Shown: positions 28,243 through 36,969 of the stretch, in pieces
How positions within the stretch are numbered: position 1 is the first letter of the stretch
Layout of the letters: the number at the start of each line of letters is the position of its first letter
Source: an uncultured Myxococcales bacterium
GTDB taxonomy: Bacteria; Myxococcota_A; Polyangia; Polyangiales; Polyangiaceae
Length of the DNA: 64,000 nucleotides
Direction of reading: 5' to 3'
NCBI GenBank assembly: GCA_937949945.1
Contig: CALFEQ010000179.1
Coordinates: forward strand, 74,787-138,786
The notes under the pieces: model-generated
Databases searched by the model: none
Seen by the model: only the letters and a program-made list of their open reading frames with translations
What the model was told of the DNA's origin: nothing
Position numbers and translations under genes: made by a program

Positions 28243-29070
28243 ATGAACCAGGAGGACCGCGCTCTGATCGAAGCGGCGTTCGCCGACCGCTCGAAGCTCA
28301 AGGACCCCGCGTACTCGAGCGCGGTCGAGCGGACGATCGAACGGCTCGATCGCGGTGAGCTCCGCGTCGCCTCGCCTCCTTCCGAGCCCGACGGGCAGTG
28401 GGAGACGCACGCGTGGGTCAAGCAGGCCATCCTCCTCTACTTCGCCGTCCGCGGGATGGAGAAGATGGAGGTCGGTCCGTTCGAGTTCCACGACAAGATC
28501 CCGCTGAAGAAGGACCTCGCGGGGCAGAACGTCCGCGTGGTCCCGCCGGGCGTCATCCGGTACGGTGCGTTCTGCGAGCCGGGCGTCATCGTGATGCCCG
28601 GCTACGTCAACATCGGCGCGCGCGTCGGGGCGGGCACGATGGTCGACACCTGGGCGACGGTCGGATCGTGCGCCCAGATCGGCAAGGACGTGCACCTCGC
28701 CGGCGGCGTCGGGATCGGCGGCGTCCTCGAGCCGCCGGGAGCGCGGCCCGTCATCGTCGAGGACGGCGTCTTCGTCGGATCGCGCGCCGTCATCGTCGAA
28801 GGCATGCACGTCGGCAAGGAGGCCGTCATCGGCGCGGGCGTGGTCCTCACGTCGTCGACCCCCATCCTCGACGTGAGCGGTCCGGAGGTGGTCGAGCACC
28901 GGGGCAGCGTCCCGCCGCGCTCGGTCGTCATCCCGGGCGTCCGTACGAAGAAGTTCCCCGCCGGCGAGTTCGGCGTCCCCTGCGCGCTCATCATCGGCAA
29001 GCGGTCCGAGTCGACCGACAGAAAGGTGAGCCTCAACGACGCGCTCCGCGACTTCGCGGTGCCCGTCTGA
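28243..29070 (+). CDS. dapD: Tetrahydrodipicolinate N-succinyltransferase
   Basis: DapD adds a succinyl group to tetrahydrodipicolinate in the diaminopimelate/lysine route. The 275-residue protein has the N-terminal helical domain (WETHAWVKQAILLYF). A left-handed beta-helix of hexapeptide repeats follows, with GVIVMPGYVNIGARVGAGTM, DTWATVGSCAQIGKDVHLAG and VEDGVFVGSRAVIVEGM. The length equals that of the proteobacterial enzyme. Only one base separates its stop from the start of dapE, so the two consecutive pathway enzymes are co-expressed. Confidence 0.96.
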   Translation: MNQEDRALIEAAFADRSKLKDPAYSSAVERTIERLDRGELRVASPPSEPDGQWETHAWVKQAILLYFAVRGMEKMEVGPFEFHDKIPLKKDLAGQNVRVVPPGVIRYGAFCEPGVIVMPGYVNIGARVGAGTMVDTWATVGSCAQIGKDVHLAGGVGIGGVLEPPGARPVIVEDGVFVGSRAVIVEGMHVGKEAVIGAGVVLTSSTPILDVSGPEVVEHRGSVPPRSVVIPGVRTKKFPAGEFGVPCALIIGKRSESTDRKVSLNDALRDFAVPV

Positions 29071-29071
29071 C

Positions 29072-30193
29072 GTGCGCGCAGTGTCGATCGAATCGCGGCA
29101 GAAGCTCGAAGGAAGGACGCCGACGGACGCGGCGCTGGAGGAGACGCTCCTCTGGCTCTGCTCCATCCCGTCGCCGATCGGCGAAGAGAAACGGCTCTGC
29201 GACGAGGTCGAGAAGCGGCTCTCTCGCCGAGACCTCGCAGGGCCGATCCGCCGGTACGGCGACTCCATCGTCGTGCCGGTGATCCGCAAGCGCGAGCCCG
29301 GTCGCCCGCACGTCGCGCTCGTCGGCCACCTCGACACCGTTCGCACCGAGAACGGACCGGCGCGGTACGAGGACGGGCGCATCTACGGCGCGGGCGCCGC
29401 CGACATGAAGGCCGGTCTCGCGGTCATGATCGTCGCGGCCGAGCTCGCCGCGCCGCGCGTCGCCTGCGACCTCACGCTCGTCTTCTACGCGCGCGAGGAG
29501 GGCCCGTACCTCGAGAACGAGCTCGGGCCGGTGCTGGAGGCCGACGAGGACCTCCGCACGGTCGACCTCGCGGTCTGCCTCGAGCCCTCGGACAACCGGC
29601 TGCACCTCGGCTGCTGCGGATCGATCCACGCGACCGTCACGTTCGAGGGGAAGACCGGCCACTCGGCGCGGCCGTGGGAGGGCGAGAACGCGATCACGAA
29701 GGGAGCGGCCCTCCTCGGGCGGCTCGCGGCCCTGCGCCCGATCGAGCACGTCATCGACGGGTACGTGTACCGAACGGTCACGACCGTCACGCTCGCGAAC
29801 GGGGGCCGCGGCCGCAACGTCGTCCCCGATCGGTTCACCCTGAACCTCAATCACCGCTTCGCCCCGAACACGTCGCTCGAGCAGGCGCAGGCGGACGTCC
29901 GCGCCCTCGTCGGCGAGGACGGGCACGTCGCGTTCACCGATCTGTCCCCGGCGGCGCCTCCGGCGGCGAGCCATCCGCTCGTCAAGAAGCTGATCGCGAG
30001 CGGCGTCCGTGGCGTCGAGCCGAAACAGGCGTGGACGGACGTGGCCCGCTTCTCGGCGCTGGGGATCCCGGCGGTCAACTTCGGTCCGGGCGAGAGCGCC
30101 CAGGCGCATCAGAGGAACGAGTCGACCGACTGCGCCCTCCTCTTCCAGGGGTATCGCATCCTGGTCGACTGGCTCGTCGGCATCGCGTCCTGA
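29072..30193 (+). CDS. dapE: Succinyl-diaminopimelate desuccinylase
   Basis: DapE, a zinc peptidase of the M20 family, removes succinate from N-succinyl-diaminopimelate. The 373-residue protein has the metal motifs VGHLDTV, GAGAADMKAG, YAREEGPYLENELG and CLEPSDN, plus GKTGHSARPWEG in the dimerisation domain and AHQRNES near the end. The motif set looks closer to the actinobacterial DapE type than to E. coli DapE. The GTG just after dapD is the longest start; a second GTG nine bases on is possible. Its position after dapD makes this assignment firm despite the wide M20 family. Confidence 0.92.
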   Translation: MRAVSIESRQKLEGRTPTDAALEETLLWLCSIPSPIGEEKRLCDEVEKRLSRRDLAGPIRRYGDSIVVPVIRKREPGRPHVALVGHLDTVRTENGPARYEDGRIYGAGAADMKAGLAVMIVAAELAAPRVACDLTLVFYAREEGPYLENELGPVLEADEDLRTVDLAVCLEPSDNRLHLGCCGSIHATVTFEGKTGHSARPWEGENAITKGAALLGRLAALRPIEHVIDGYVYRTVTTVTLANGGRGRNVVPDRFTLNLNHRFAPNTSLEQAQADVRALVGEDGHVAFTDLSPAAPPAASHPLVKKLIASGVRGVEPKQAWTDVARFSALGIPAVNFGPGESAQAHQRNESTDCALLFQGYRILVDWLVGIAS

Positions 30194-30245
30194 CGCGCGA
30201 AGAGACACGCCGTCGCGCTCGAAAAAAGGGTAGCCTGCGGTTCCC

Positions 30246-31259
30246 ATGAGGATCGTCAATCGCGGGACGGTCGGTCTCGTCGCCCTGATGTTCGTCGTGA
30301 GCTGCAACTCGCTCCTCGAGAAGCTGAAGAAGCGGGGAGAGGAGGCGGCGGCGGAAGAGGCGGGCGTGCCCGAGGCGAGCGTCGTCGTCGAAGAGGATGA
30401 TTCCGGGATCACGCCGTCGCCCGAGCCCGCGCCCCCGGCGCTCGCGACGAACGAGGGTGACGTCGCGCGATTCCCCGACGAGACGAAGCTCCCCGACGTC
30501 AGCGCGACGACGCTCCGCGCGTACAACGTCCGCGAGTCGCCGAACGGCGAGCTCATCGTGAACATCCCCAAGGGCTGGGAGGTGACGCAGATCGCGCAGC
30601 GCGATCGCTACTTCCTCATCACCTTCGACGATCCGCGGGCGCCGGGAACCCGGCTGATGGGCTGGATCCACCGCGATGCGTTCAGCGCGGTCATCCCCGA
30701 CGCCGGGTCGCTCACGTGCCCCGAGGGCGAGGTCGCGCTCTTCGGGGACGCGCCCTTCTGCGGAAAGATCTGCAGCGCGGACGCGGACTGCCCGAGCGGT
30801 CAGGTGTGCAAGGGATCCGCCGCGAAGCTCGTCAACGGGAAGCCCGGCGACAGCGTGACGATGTGCATCGTCTCGCACTCGCACGACGCGGGAGCGCCGC
30901 CGGCACCGCCGCCCACACCGCCGACGCCGGAGGCGGACGCAGGCGGAGGCTCACGCGGGATCGTCCGCATCGTCAAAGACGCCGGCGCGCCCGCCACGGT
31001 CGACGCCGGACCGGCCCCCAACCCGGCTCCGAGCCCAGCTCCCGCGCCTTCCGGCCCGGCGCAGGACGTCGTCGCGCCCGGGGCGAACAACACGTGCCCG
31101 GCCAACTTCGTGTTCGTCAAGAAGACGGGCAAGTGCCACCGGCCGTGCACGAACGCCGTCAACGCGGAGCGCGAGTGCAAGAACAGGCCGTTTTACTGCA
31201 TCAAGTGCGACAACGAGACGAAGGTCGTCTGCGCCGAGTCGAAGACGCAGTGCAAGTGA
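30246..31259 (+). CDS. Lipoprotein with SH3-like and Cys-rich domains
   Basis: The 337-residue protein has lipobox VVSC. The region YNVRESPNGELIVNIPKGWEVTQIAQRD to MGWIHRDAF (about 95-140; spans abbreviated by their ends) reads as a bacterial SH3-like barrel. A first cysteine cluster follows (CGKICSADADCPSGQVC), then a Pro/Ala/Gly linker and a second, C-terminal cluster (CHRPC through TQCK). The cysteines would form disulfides outside the cytoplasm. A neighbour gene has the same plan, so the pair arose by duplication. SH3-like domains often bind peptidoglycan; this is an inference. Confidence 0.75.
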   Translation: MRIVNRGTVGLVALMFVVSCNSLLEKLKKRGEEAAAEEAGVPEASVVVEEDDSGITPSPEPAPPALATNEGDVARFPDETKLPDVSATTLRAYNVRESPNGELIVNIPKGWEVTQIAQRDRYFLITFDDPRAPGTRLMGWIHRDAFSAVIPDAGSLTCPEGEVALFGDAPFCGKICSADADCPSGQVCKGSAAKLVNGKPGDSVTMCIVSHSHDAGAPPAPPPTPPTPEADAGGGSRGIVRIVKDAGAPATVDAGPAPNPAPSPAPAPSGPAQDVVAPGANNTCPANFVFVKKTGKCHRPCTNAVNAERECKNRPFYCIKCDNETKVVCAESKTQCK

Positions 31260-31305
31260 GCTGCCGCTCGGTTCTCGTCCCTGTCGTTGATTCAGAGGTG
31301 ATTCG

Positions 31306-32190
31306 ATGAGGCACGTCGCCGTCGCGCTCTCCGCGATCGTCTTTGCATCCTCCTTCATCGGCTGCCCGCTCCTGAAGAAGAAGCTCCTCGACGACGATCC
31401 GGACACGGATCCCGAGGCGGCGCTCGTCGACGCCGCCACGGTGAAGGTGACGGGCACCGGCGCGAAGAACGAGGACCAGGTCCTTCGCTACGAGACGGAG
31501 ACGGCCCTTCCGAACGAGCCGGCGGTCATCTCCAACGACGGCATCGTCGCACGGACCTTCCCCGGCAACGGGGTGCCCGTCGCGCCGCTGCCGAAGGGGA
31601 CGGCGGTCGTGAAGATCGCGCGGTACCACAACACCGCCGTGCTCGTCTCGTTCGACGATCCCTCGGGGGACGGCTCCAAGCTGATCGGCTGGGTGCCTCC
31701 GAAGGCGTTCGAGGAGGCGGCGCCTGCGCCCACCGACACGCCCGCCGTGCCGACGGCGGAGGAGAAGAAGTCGCCACCCGAACCCGACCCGACGCCTCGA
31801 CCTCCGCAGCCGACCAACGTCGATGCCGGCGGTGGCGGCGGCAACGCCACGGTGGTCGATGCCGGCGGAGGCGGCGGCGGCAACACCACGGTGGTCGATG
31901 CCGGCGGCGGAGGCGGCGGCGGCGGTGGCAGCAAGGGGATCGTTCGCATCGTCCCCGATGCCGGCGGCGGTGGGAGCCAGAACAACCAGAACACCAAGCC
32001 CGACACCGACAAGATCCCGCAGCCGCCGAAGGGCGTTCAGGCGGTCCCGCCGGTGAACGGGAAGTGCCCGGACAACTGGGCGCTGACTCAAGGCATGTGC
32101 CGGAAGAAGTGCAACACGGACGCCGATTGCGATCGTGGCATCAAGTGCGCGGTGAAGAGCGGCGTCAAAGTCTGCACCTCCGACGGCTGA
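31306..32190 (+). CDS. Lipoprotein, shorter paralogue of the SH3-like neighbour
   Basis: The 294-residue protein has a signal peptide with lipobox FIGC, an acidic start, and an SH3-like stretch (VAPLPKGTAVVKIARYHN through KLIGWVPPKAF). The linker holds three glycine runs, each led by VVDAGG or similar and made by in-frame repeats of a GCCGGCGGNGGC unit. One cysteine cluster is kept (CRKKCNTDADCDRG and CTSDG). It lacks the first cluster of its upstream neighbour, 46 bases away. Function is unknown. A strong hairpin follows the stop. Confidence 0.75.
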   Translation: MRHVAVALSAIVFASSFIGCPLLKKKLLDDDPDTDPEAALVDAATVKVTGTGAKNEDQVLRYETETALPNEPAVISNDGIVARTFPGNGVPVAPLPKGTAVVKIARYHNTAVLVSFDDPSGDGSKLIGWVPPKAFEEAAPAPTDTPAVPTAEEKKSPPEPDPTPRPPQPTNVDAGGGGGNATVVDAGGGGGGNTTVVDAGGGGGGGGGSKGIVRIVPDAGGGGSQNNQNTKPDTDKIPQPPKGVQAVPPVNGKCPDNWALTQGMCRKKCNTDADCDRGIKCAVKSGVKVCTSDG

Positions 32191-32195
32191 CGAAA

Positions 32196-32226
32196 GCGCT
32201 CGGGAGTCCTCCGAGCTCCCGAGCGC
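32196..32226. terminator. Perfect 11-bp hairpin after the lipoprotein pair
   Basis: GCGCTCGGGAG pairs exactly with CTCCCGAGCGC around a 9-base loop, five bases after the stop. There is no T tract, so termination strength is uncertain. The rest of the gap up to 32596 has an AT-richer patch (32360-32450, with AGAAAAA and TTAGAAAAA) that probably holds the next gene's promoter. Confidence 0.55.
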
Positions 32227-32596
32227 GCGCCCTTCGCACCCACCTCGTACGAGCGAGCGGTCGGCGCTGCGTGGAGGTTGGAGAGGTGGACGCTCGCGTC
32301 GTCAGCGCTCGGCTCGTCCAAGCTCCGACCGGCGCGGACAACGCCGCCGGTCTCGTGGAACCTGCGAAAATCGCATCTATTCGTGTCGAGCCGGTGGAAG
32401 AAAAACGGTCGTCGGGCGCCCGCCTTTCCGTTAGAAAAATACACGGGGTGGACGTCGATCCGGGTCGTCGATGAAACCTTCCTGCGATCGCTCGTCCAAC
32501 TCGTCTGCACGGCGACACGTCGAGCACGCTTCTGACGCTTCGCTTTCGTCTCCCAAGGATCGTCGTCGTTCGAGCCGCGTAGCGGGAGGTCTGGGC

Positions 32597-33436
32597 GTGA
32601 CTCCTCGTTGTGTCCTCTGGCGCGCATTGCAGGCGGCCGTCGTCGCCGCCGCGCTGACGGTCACGGGTCATTCCGGCGCATACGATCGCGAGCTCGCGGA
32701 GTCCCCCGACTTCCGTGTGCGTGTCCAGGCAGCGCTCCGTCTCGGGCGCGCCGGTCCGTCGGCGCGTGCCGATCTCGAGGCCTGCCTCCGCGACTCGCAT
32801 CCGGCCGTTCGCGTCGCGTGCGCGGCGGGCCTCGGCAGCATCGGCGATCCGGCGAGCATCGCTCCGCTCGAGCGGGCGCTCAAATCCGAGAGCTACGGCA
32901 CGGTGAAGACCGCGCTGAAGGAGACCATCGAGAAGATCCGTGGCAGCGCGAACGTCAAGAGCCCCAACGCCACGACCTCGCTCGCGGGTGCGCGCTACGT
33001 CGTGCAGCTCGGGACGATGAAGAACCTCTCGGGCACGCGCGGCTCCGACCTCGACGCGGTCATGCGACAGGCGGCCAAAGCGAAGGCGGGGACGATCAAG
33101 GGCGCGCTCGTGATCGACGGCTCCGATCCCGCCGTGGTCAAGAAGGCGACCGAGAAGAAGATCCCGGTCCTCCAGGTCGACGGCAACCTCACGAAGCTCA
33201 CGCAGGTCAAGGGCACGGACGGGTCGACCGTGGTCAGCGCCAAGGTCGACATGTCGATCCGCATGCTGCCCGGCCAGACGCTCAAGGGCACCGTGAGCGG
33301 CAACGCATCCGGGAGCCACGGCGGCGGGCGGGTGTCGAAGGCGAACCTCTACGAGCTCCAGAACCGCGTCGTCGGCGGAGCGGTCGAGAGCGCCGTCGGC
33401 TCGATGGGGGCCGAGCTCGCCGCGCTCACCCGTTAG
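32597..33436 (+). CDS. Exported protein with HEAT-like repeats
   Basis: The 279-residue protein starts at GTG with a very strong ribosome site (GGGAGGT nine bases upstream). An N-terminal hydrophobic stretch (ALQAAVVAAALTVTGHSGA) is a signal peptide. Residues 30-110 hold two HEAT/armadillo-type helical pairs (DFRVRVQAALRLGRAG and HPAVRVACAAGLGSIGD). The second half is a beta-rich region with repeated Lys/Thr segments (ALVIDGSDPAVV, VSAKVDMSIRMLPG). It is followed by alaS on the same strand after 190 bases. No known function; a scaffold role in the periplasm is plausible. Confidence 0.75.
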   Translation: MTPRCVLWRALQAAVVAAALTVTGHSGAYDRELAESPDFRVRVQAALRLGRAGPSARADLEACLRDSHPAVRVACAAGLGSIGDPASIAPLERALKSESYGTVKTALKETIEKIRGSANVKSPNATTSLAGARYVVQLGTMKNLSGTRGSDLDAVMRQAAKAKAGTIKGALVIDGSDPAVVKKATEKKIPVLQVDGNLTKLTQVKGTDGSTVVSAKVDMSIRMLPGQTLKGTVSGNASGSHGGGRVSKANLYELQNRVVGGAVESAVGSMGAELAALTR

Positions 33437-33626
33437 CACGCGGGCTCGAGCGCCTCGCCGCCGGCAGAGCGTCCATGCGGCCGGGCGGAGCCCTACCCGT
33501 CGCGCGACGGCCGGGCGCGGCCGCCGAAAGAGCCGGGGCCGGCGCTCGCGTCGCGACCTCGGGGGCGCGACCGAGCGCCTCGGGTCGATCGGCTCGCGCC
33601 GAAGTGGTAAGTACCGCCACCCAAAC

Positions 33627-36380
33627 ATGAGCTCTTCGTGGACCGCATCGGCCGTACGCGCTTCGTTCCTCGACTTCTTCAAGAGCAAGGGGCACACGGT
33701 CTGCCCTTCGGCGCCGCTCATCCCGCAGAACGACCCGACGCTCATGTTCACGAACGCCGGCATGGTCCCGTTCAAGGACGTGTTCACGGGCAAGGACAAG
33801 CGGCCGTTCACGCGGGCCACGTCGAGCCAGAAGTGCATCCGCATCTCGGGCAAGCACAACGACCTCGAGAACGTCGGCGTCACCGCGCGCCATCACACGT
33901 TCTTCGAGATGCTCGGCAACTTCTCCTTCGGCGACTACTTCAAGGAGGACGCGATCGCCTGGGCGTGGGAGCTCGTCACGGGCGTGTGGCAGATCCCGAA
34001 GGAGAGGCTCGTCATCACCGTCTTCGGAGGAGCCGAAGGGATCCCGGCGGACGACGAAGCGCGTGCGATCTGGCGCAAGGTCACGGGCTTCGGTGACGAC
34101 CGCATCCTCGGCATCCCGGGCGCGCCCGGCGACAACTTCTGGCAGATGGGCGACACCGGCCCGTGCGGCCCGTGCACCGAGATCCACTACTTCAGCGGCG
34201 ACGGCGAGCCGGATCTGTCCAAGTTCGGCGAGGAGCCCACGCCCGACGGCAAGGGCTGGATGGAGCTCTGGAACCTGGTCTTCATGCAGTTCGACCGCTC
34301 CGGCTCCGACGAAGCGGGCTACACGCTCGCGCCGCTGCCGAAGCCGTGCGTCGACACGGGCGCGGGCCTCGAGCGCGTGGCGAGCGTGCTCCAGGGCAAG
34401 ACCAGCAACTACGACACGGATCTGCTCCGAGCGCTCGTCGAGAAGGCGGCCGAGATCGCGAAGAAGCCGTACCGCGGCTCGCAGTCCGACGACGACGTCT
34501 CGATGCGCGTCATCGCCGACCACGCGCGGCTCACGGCCTTCCTCGTCGCCGAGGGCATCCTGCCGGACCGCGCCGGACGTCCGTACGTCCTCCGGCGCGT
34601 CATGCGCCGTGCGATCCGTCACGGTCACCGCCTCGGGATCGACAGGCCGTTTTTCCACGAGGTGGCGCTCGAGGTCGTCAACCTCATGGGCGACCAGTAC
34701 CCCGAGCTCCGCGAGCGCAAGGCGCTCATCGCGAGCACGGCCGAGCAGGAGGAGATCCGCTTCCGGGAGACGATCGACCGCGGCCTCAAGATCCTCGACG
34801 AGGAGATCGGCAAGCTGAAGGCGACCGGGCAGGGCATGCTTCCGGGCAAGGTCGTCTTCGATCTCGAGGCGACGTACGGCTTCCCGAACGACCTCACGGA
34901 CGTCATCGCCCGCGAGCGCGGCGTGCACATCGACTACGCGGGCTACAAGGACGAGCTCGAGCGGCACCGCAAGCTGAGCGAAGGCTCGAAGGTCGGCGAC
35001 GAGGCCGTCGGCGACGTCTGGCGGCACGCGCTCCAGGCCGTCCGCGACGCGCACGGCGGCGACGAGAAGGCGTCCGTCCAGTTCATCGGCTACGAGCGCG
35101 AGGAGGGGCAGGGGAAGGTCCTGTTCCTCGCGCACAACCGCGAGAACCCCGATCACCCGACCACCGCGACGAAGCGCGTCGAGAAGGGCGACAAGGTCGC
35201 GATCGTGACCGACATCACGCCGTTCTACGGCGAGGCCGGCGGACAGGTCGGCGACAAGGGCGAGATCCGCTCGAAGAGCGGCGCCCGCGTGCGCGTCCTC
35301 GACACGCAGAAGCCGCTCCAGGGCCTCGTCGTCCACTTCGGCGAGGTCCTCGAGGGCGCGATCGAGGAGGGCGAGACCGTCGAGCTCGAGGTCGATCACG
35401 CGCTCCGGACCGCGACGCGGCGCAACCACTCCGCCACGCACCTCTTGCACTGGGCGCTCCGCAAGGTCGTGGGCGAGAGCGCGCAGCAGAAGGGCTCGCT
35501 CGTCGCGCCGGACCGCCTCCGCTTCGACTACTCGTCGGGCCGGCCGCTCACGCCCGAGGAGATCCAGCGCATCGAGGACCTCGTCAACGAGAAGATCCTG
35601 AGCGACGCGCCGGTGCAGACGGAGGTGCTGCCGCAGGCGGAGGCGCGCAAGCGCGGCGCGATCGCGATCTTCGAGGAGAAGTACGGCGACGTCGTGCGCG
35701 TGCTCACGATGACGAAGGACTGTGTCGAGCTCTGCGGAGGCACGCACGCGCGCGCCCTCGGAGAGATCGGCATGTTCAAGATCCTCTCGGAGAGCGGCGT
35801 CGCGGCCGGCGTGCGGCGCATCGAGGCCGCGACGGGCTTCAACGCGCTCGCGTACGTGCGTCAGCTCGAGGCCACCGTGAAGAACGCCGCCCGGCTCGTG
35901 AAGGCCGCGCCTCACGAGCTGCCCGAGAAGATCGAGAAGCTCATCGAGGACACGAAGAAGCTCGACAAGGAGCTCGCCGAGACGAAGCGGAAGCTCGCAT
36001 TGGGCGGAGGCGGCGGCGCGGCGGGCGGCGGCCTCGAGCGATGGCTCGCGGGCGCGCGGGAACTGCCGTTCGGCAAGGCGCTCGCCGTGAAGGTCGACGT
36101 CACGGATGCGGCGATGCTTCGCGAGCTCGCGGAGAAGCTGCGCGACAAGCTCGGCGACTCCATCGTGCTCGTCGGCGCCGTCGCAGGGCCGAAGGCGATG
36201 CTCGTCCTCACCGTGTCGAAGTCGCTCACGGACCGGTTCAAGGCCGGGGAGCTGATCCGCCCCGTCGCGCAGGTCCTCGGCGGGTCGGGCGGCGGGCGGC
36301 CGGACATGGCGCAGGCGGGCGGCACCGACGTCGCCAAGATCGACGAGGCGCTCGAGAAGCTCTACGCGCTCGTCTCCTGA
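33627..36380 (+). CDS. alaS: Alanyl-tRNA synthetase
   Basis: AlaRS charges tRNA-Ala. The 917-residue protein is slightly longer than the usual 875. The class II core carries KGHTVCPSAPLIPQNDPTL, HHTFFEMLGNFSFGDYF and GLERVASVLQG. The editing domain has the zinc motif NHSATHLLH (His about 601 and 605) and CGGTH (Cys703, His707). The C-Ala region has a coiled coil (KKLDKELAETKRKL) and ends with GGRPDMAQAGG. The ATG at MSSSWTAS is close to other family starts. The only other gene nearby is on the opposite strand 36 bases after the stop. Confidence 0.97.
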   Translation: MSSSWTASAVRASFLDFFKSKGHTVCPSAPLIPQNDPTLMFTNAGMVPFKDVFTGKDKRPFTRATSSQKCIRISGKHNDLENVGVTARHHTFFEMLGNFSFGDYFKEDAIAWAWELVTGVWQIPKERLVITVFGGAEGIPADDEARAIWRKVTGFGDDRILGIPGAPGDNFWQMGDTGPCGPCTEIHYFSGDGEPDLSKFGEEPTPDGKGWMELWNLVFMQFDRSGSDEAGYTLAPLPKPCVDTGAGLERVASVLQGKTSNYDTDLLRALVEKAAEIAKKPYRGSQSDDDVSMRVIADHARLTAFLVAEGILPDRAGRPYVLRRVMRRAIRHGHRLGIDRPFFHEVALEVVNLMGDQYPELRERKALIASTAEQEEIRFRETIDRGLKILDEEIGKLKATGQGMLPGKVVFDLEATYGFPNDLTDVIARERGVHIDYAGYKDELERHRKLSEGSKVGDEAVGDVWRHALQAVRDAHGGDEKASVQFIGYEREEGQGKVLFLAHNRENPDHPTTATKRVEKGDKVAIVTDITPFYGEAGGQVGDKGEIRSKSGARVRVLDTQKPLQGLVVHFGEVLEGAIEEGETVELEVDHALRTATRRNHSATHLLHWALRKVVGESAQQKGSLVAPDRLRFDYSSGRPLTPEEIQRIEDLVNEKILSDAPVQTEVLPQAEARKRGAIAIFEEKYGDVVRVLTMTKDCVELCGGTHARALGEIGMFKILSESGVAAGVRRIEAATGFNALAYVRQLEATVKNAARLVKAAPHELPEKIEKLIEDTKKLDKELAETKRKLALGGGGGAAGGGLERWLAGARELPFGKALAVKVDVTDAAMLRELAEKLRDKLGDSIVLVGAVAGPKAMLVLTVSKSLTDRFKAGELIRPVAQVLGGSGGGRPDMAQAGGTDVAKIDEALEKLYALVS

Positions 36381-36416
36381 CCGGAACCGGCCGCCGGCCC
36401 GGGGTGCAACGGCGGG

Positions 36417-36797
36417 TCACCGGCCGCGGAGACCTGGTCGAGACGCGCCCGGGGGTCGAGGCCGAGGGGTGGTCGGGGAGGTCGAGGCGAGAGGTCTGGG
36501 ACGCAAGAGCGGCGCGACGTGGGCGTGCCCGGTCCGGAGGTACGGCCAGAGCTGGTCGGGCACCTCGAAGCCGGGCGGGACCACCTTGCCGAGCGCCTCC
36601 CCGATGACGCCCGCCTGCTCCAGGTGGGATAGCCCTGCGTCGACGAGGATGACGCGCCGGTTCCCGATGCGGCAGAGCCCGCCTTTTCCCGCCAGGCGGA
36701 GCCCGAACGGCTCGACGCGGACCTCGATCCCGAGCCTCGAGGCGAGCTCGGCGAGCCCCTGGAGGATTCCCGAGACACGCCCGCCGTCGTCGCCCAC
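36417..36797 (-). CDS. Conserved small protein of unknown function
   Basis: The 126-residue protein has a compact domain of 80 residues: LAELASRLGIEVRVEPFG, KGGLCRIGNRRVILVDAGL and EQAGVIGEALG, an alpha/beta pattern with two predicted strands and flanking helices. The C-terminal 35 residues are Pro/Arg-rich and probably disordered. The GTG start may be a few codons early. Strand-specific codon bias and the ordered domain support coding. It is convergent with alaS and divergent from the kinase gene. It was not matched to a named family. Confidence 0.6.
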   Translation of the reverse strand: MGDDGGRVSGILQGLAELASRLGIEVRVEPFGLRLAGKGGLCRIGNRRVILVDAGLSHLEQAGVIGEALGKVVPPGFEVPDQLWPYLRTGHAHVAPLLRPRPLASTSPTTPRPRPPGASRPGLRGR

Positions 36798-36969
36798 GGT
36801 CGCCTCCGGCCGGTCCTCCGGCCACGATGGAAACGTAGGAAAAACCCCGCCGGCTTTCTAGGTTGCGGACGAATCGCGAATCATGACACCCTTGATGAGC
36901 CCCTCCGATGCGAGCTCCCACGCGACGGCGCGCCGGCTCCATCGGGGGTGAGCAAGAAACAACCGCGGA

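Noticed and set aside
27622..29382. Upstream extension of the FAD oxidoreductase
   Set aside because: The frame stays open but is antisense to ndk and dapD, which are certain; family homology starts at the chosen ATG.
33426..35915. An 829-codon open frame antisense to alaS
   Set aside because: alaS is certain on the other strand and the antisense product is low-complexity Arg/Leu/Glu/Val.
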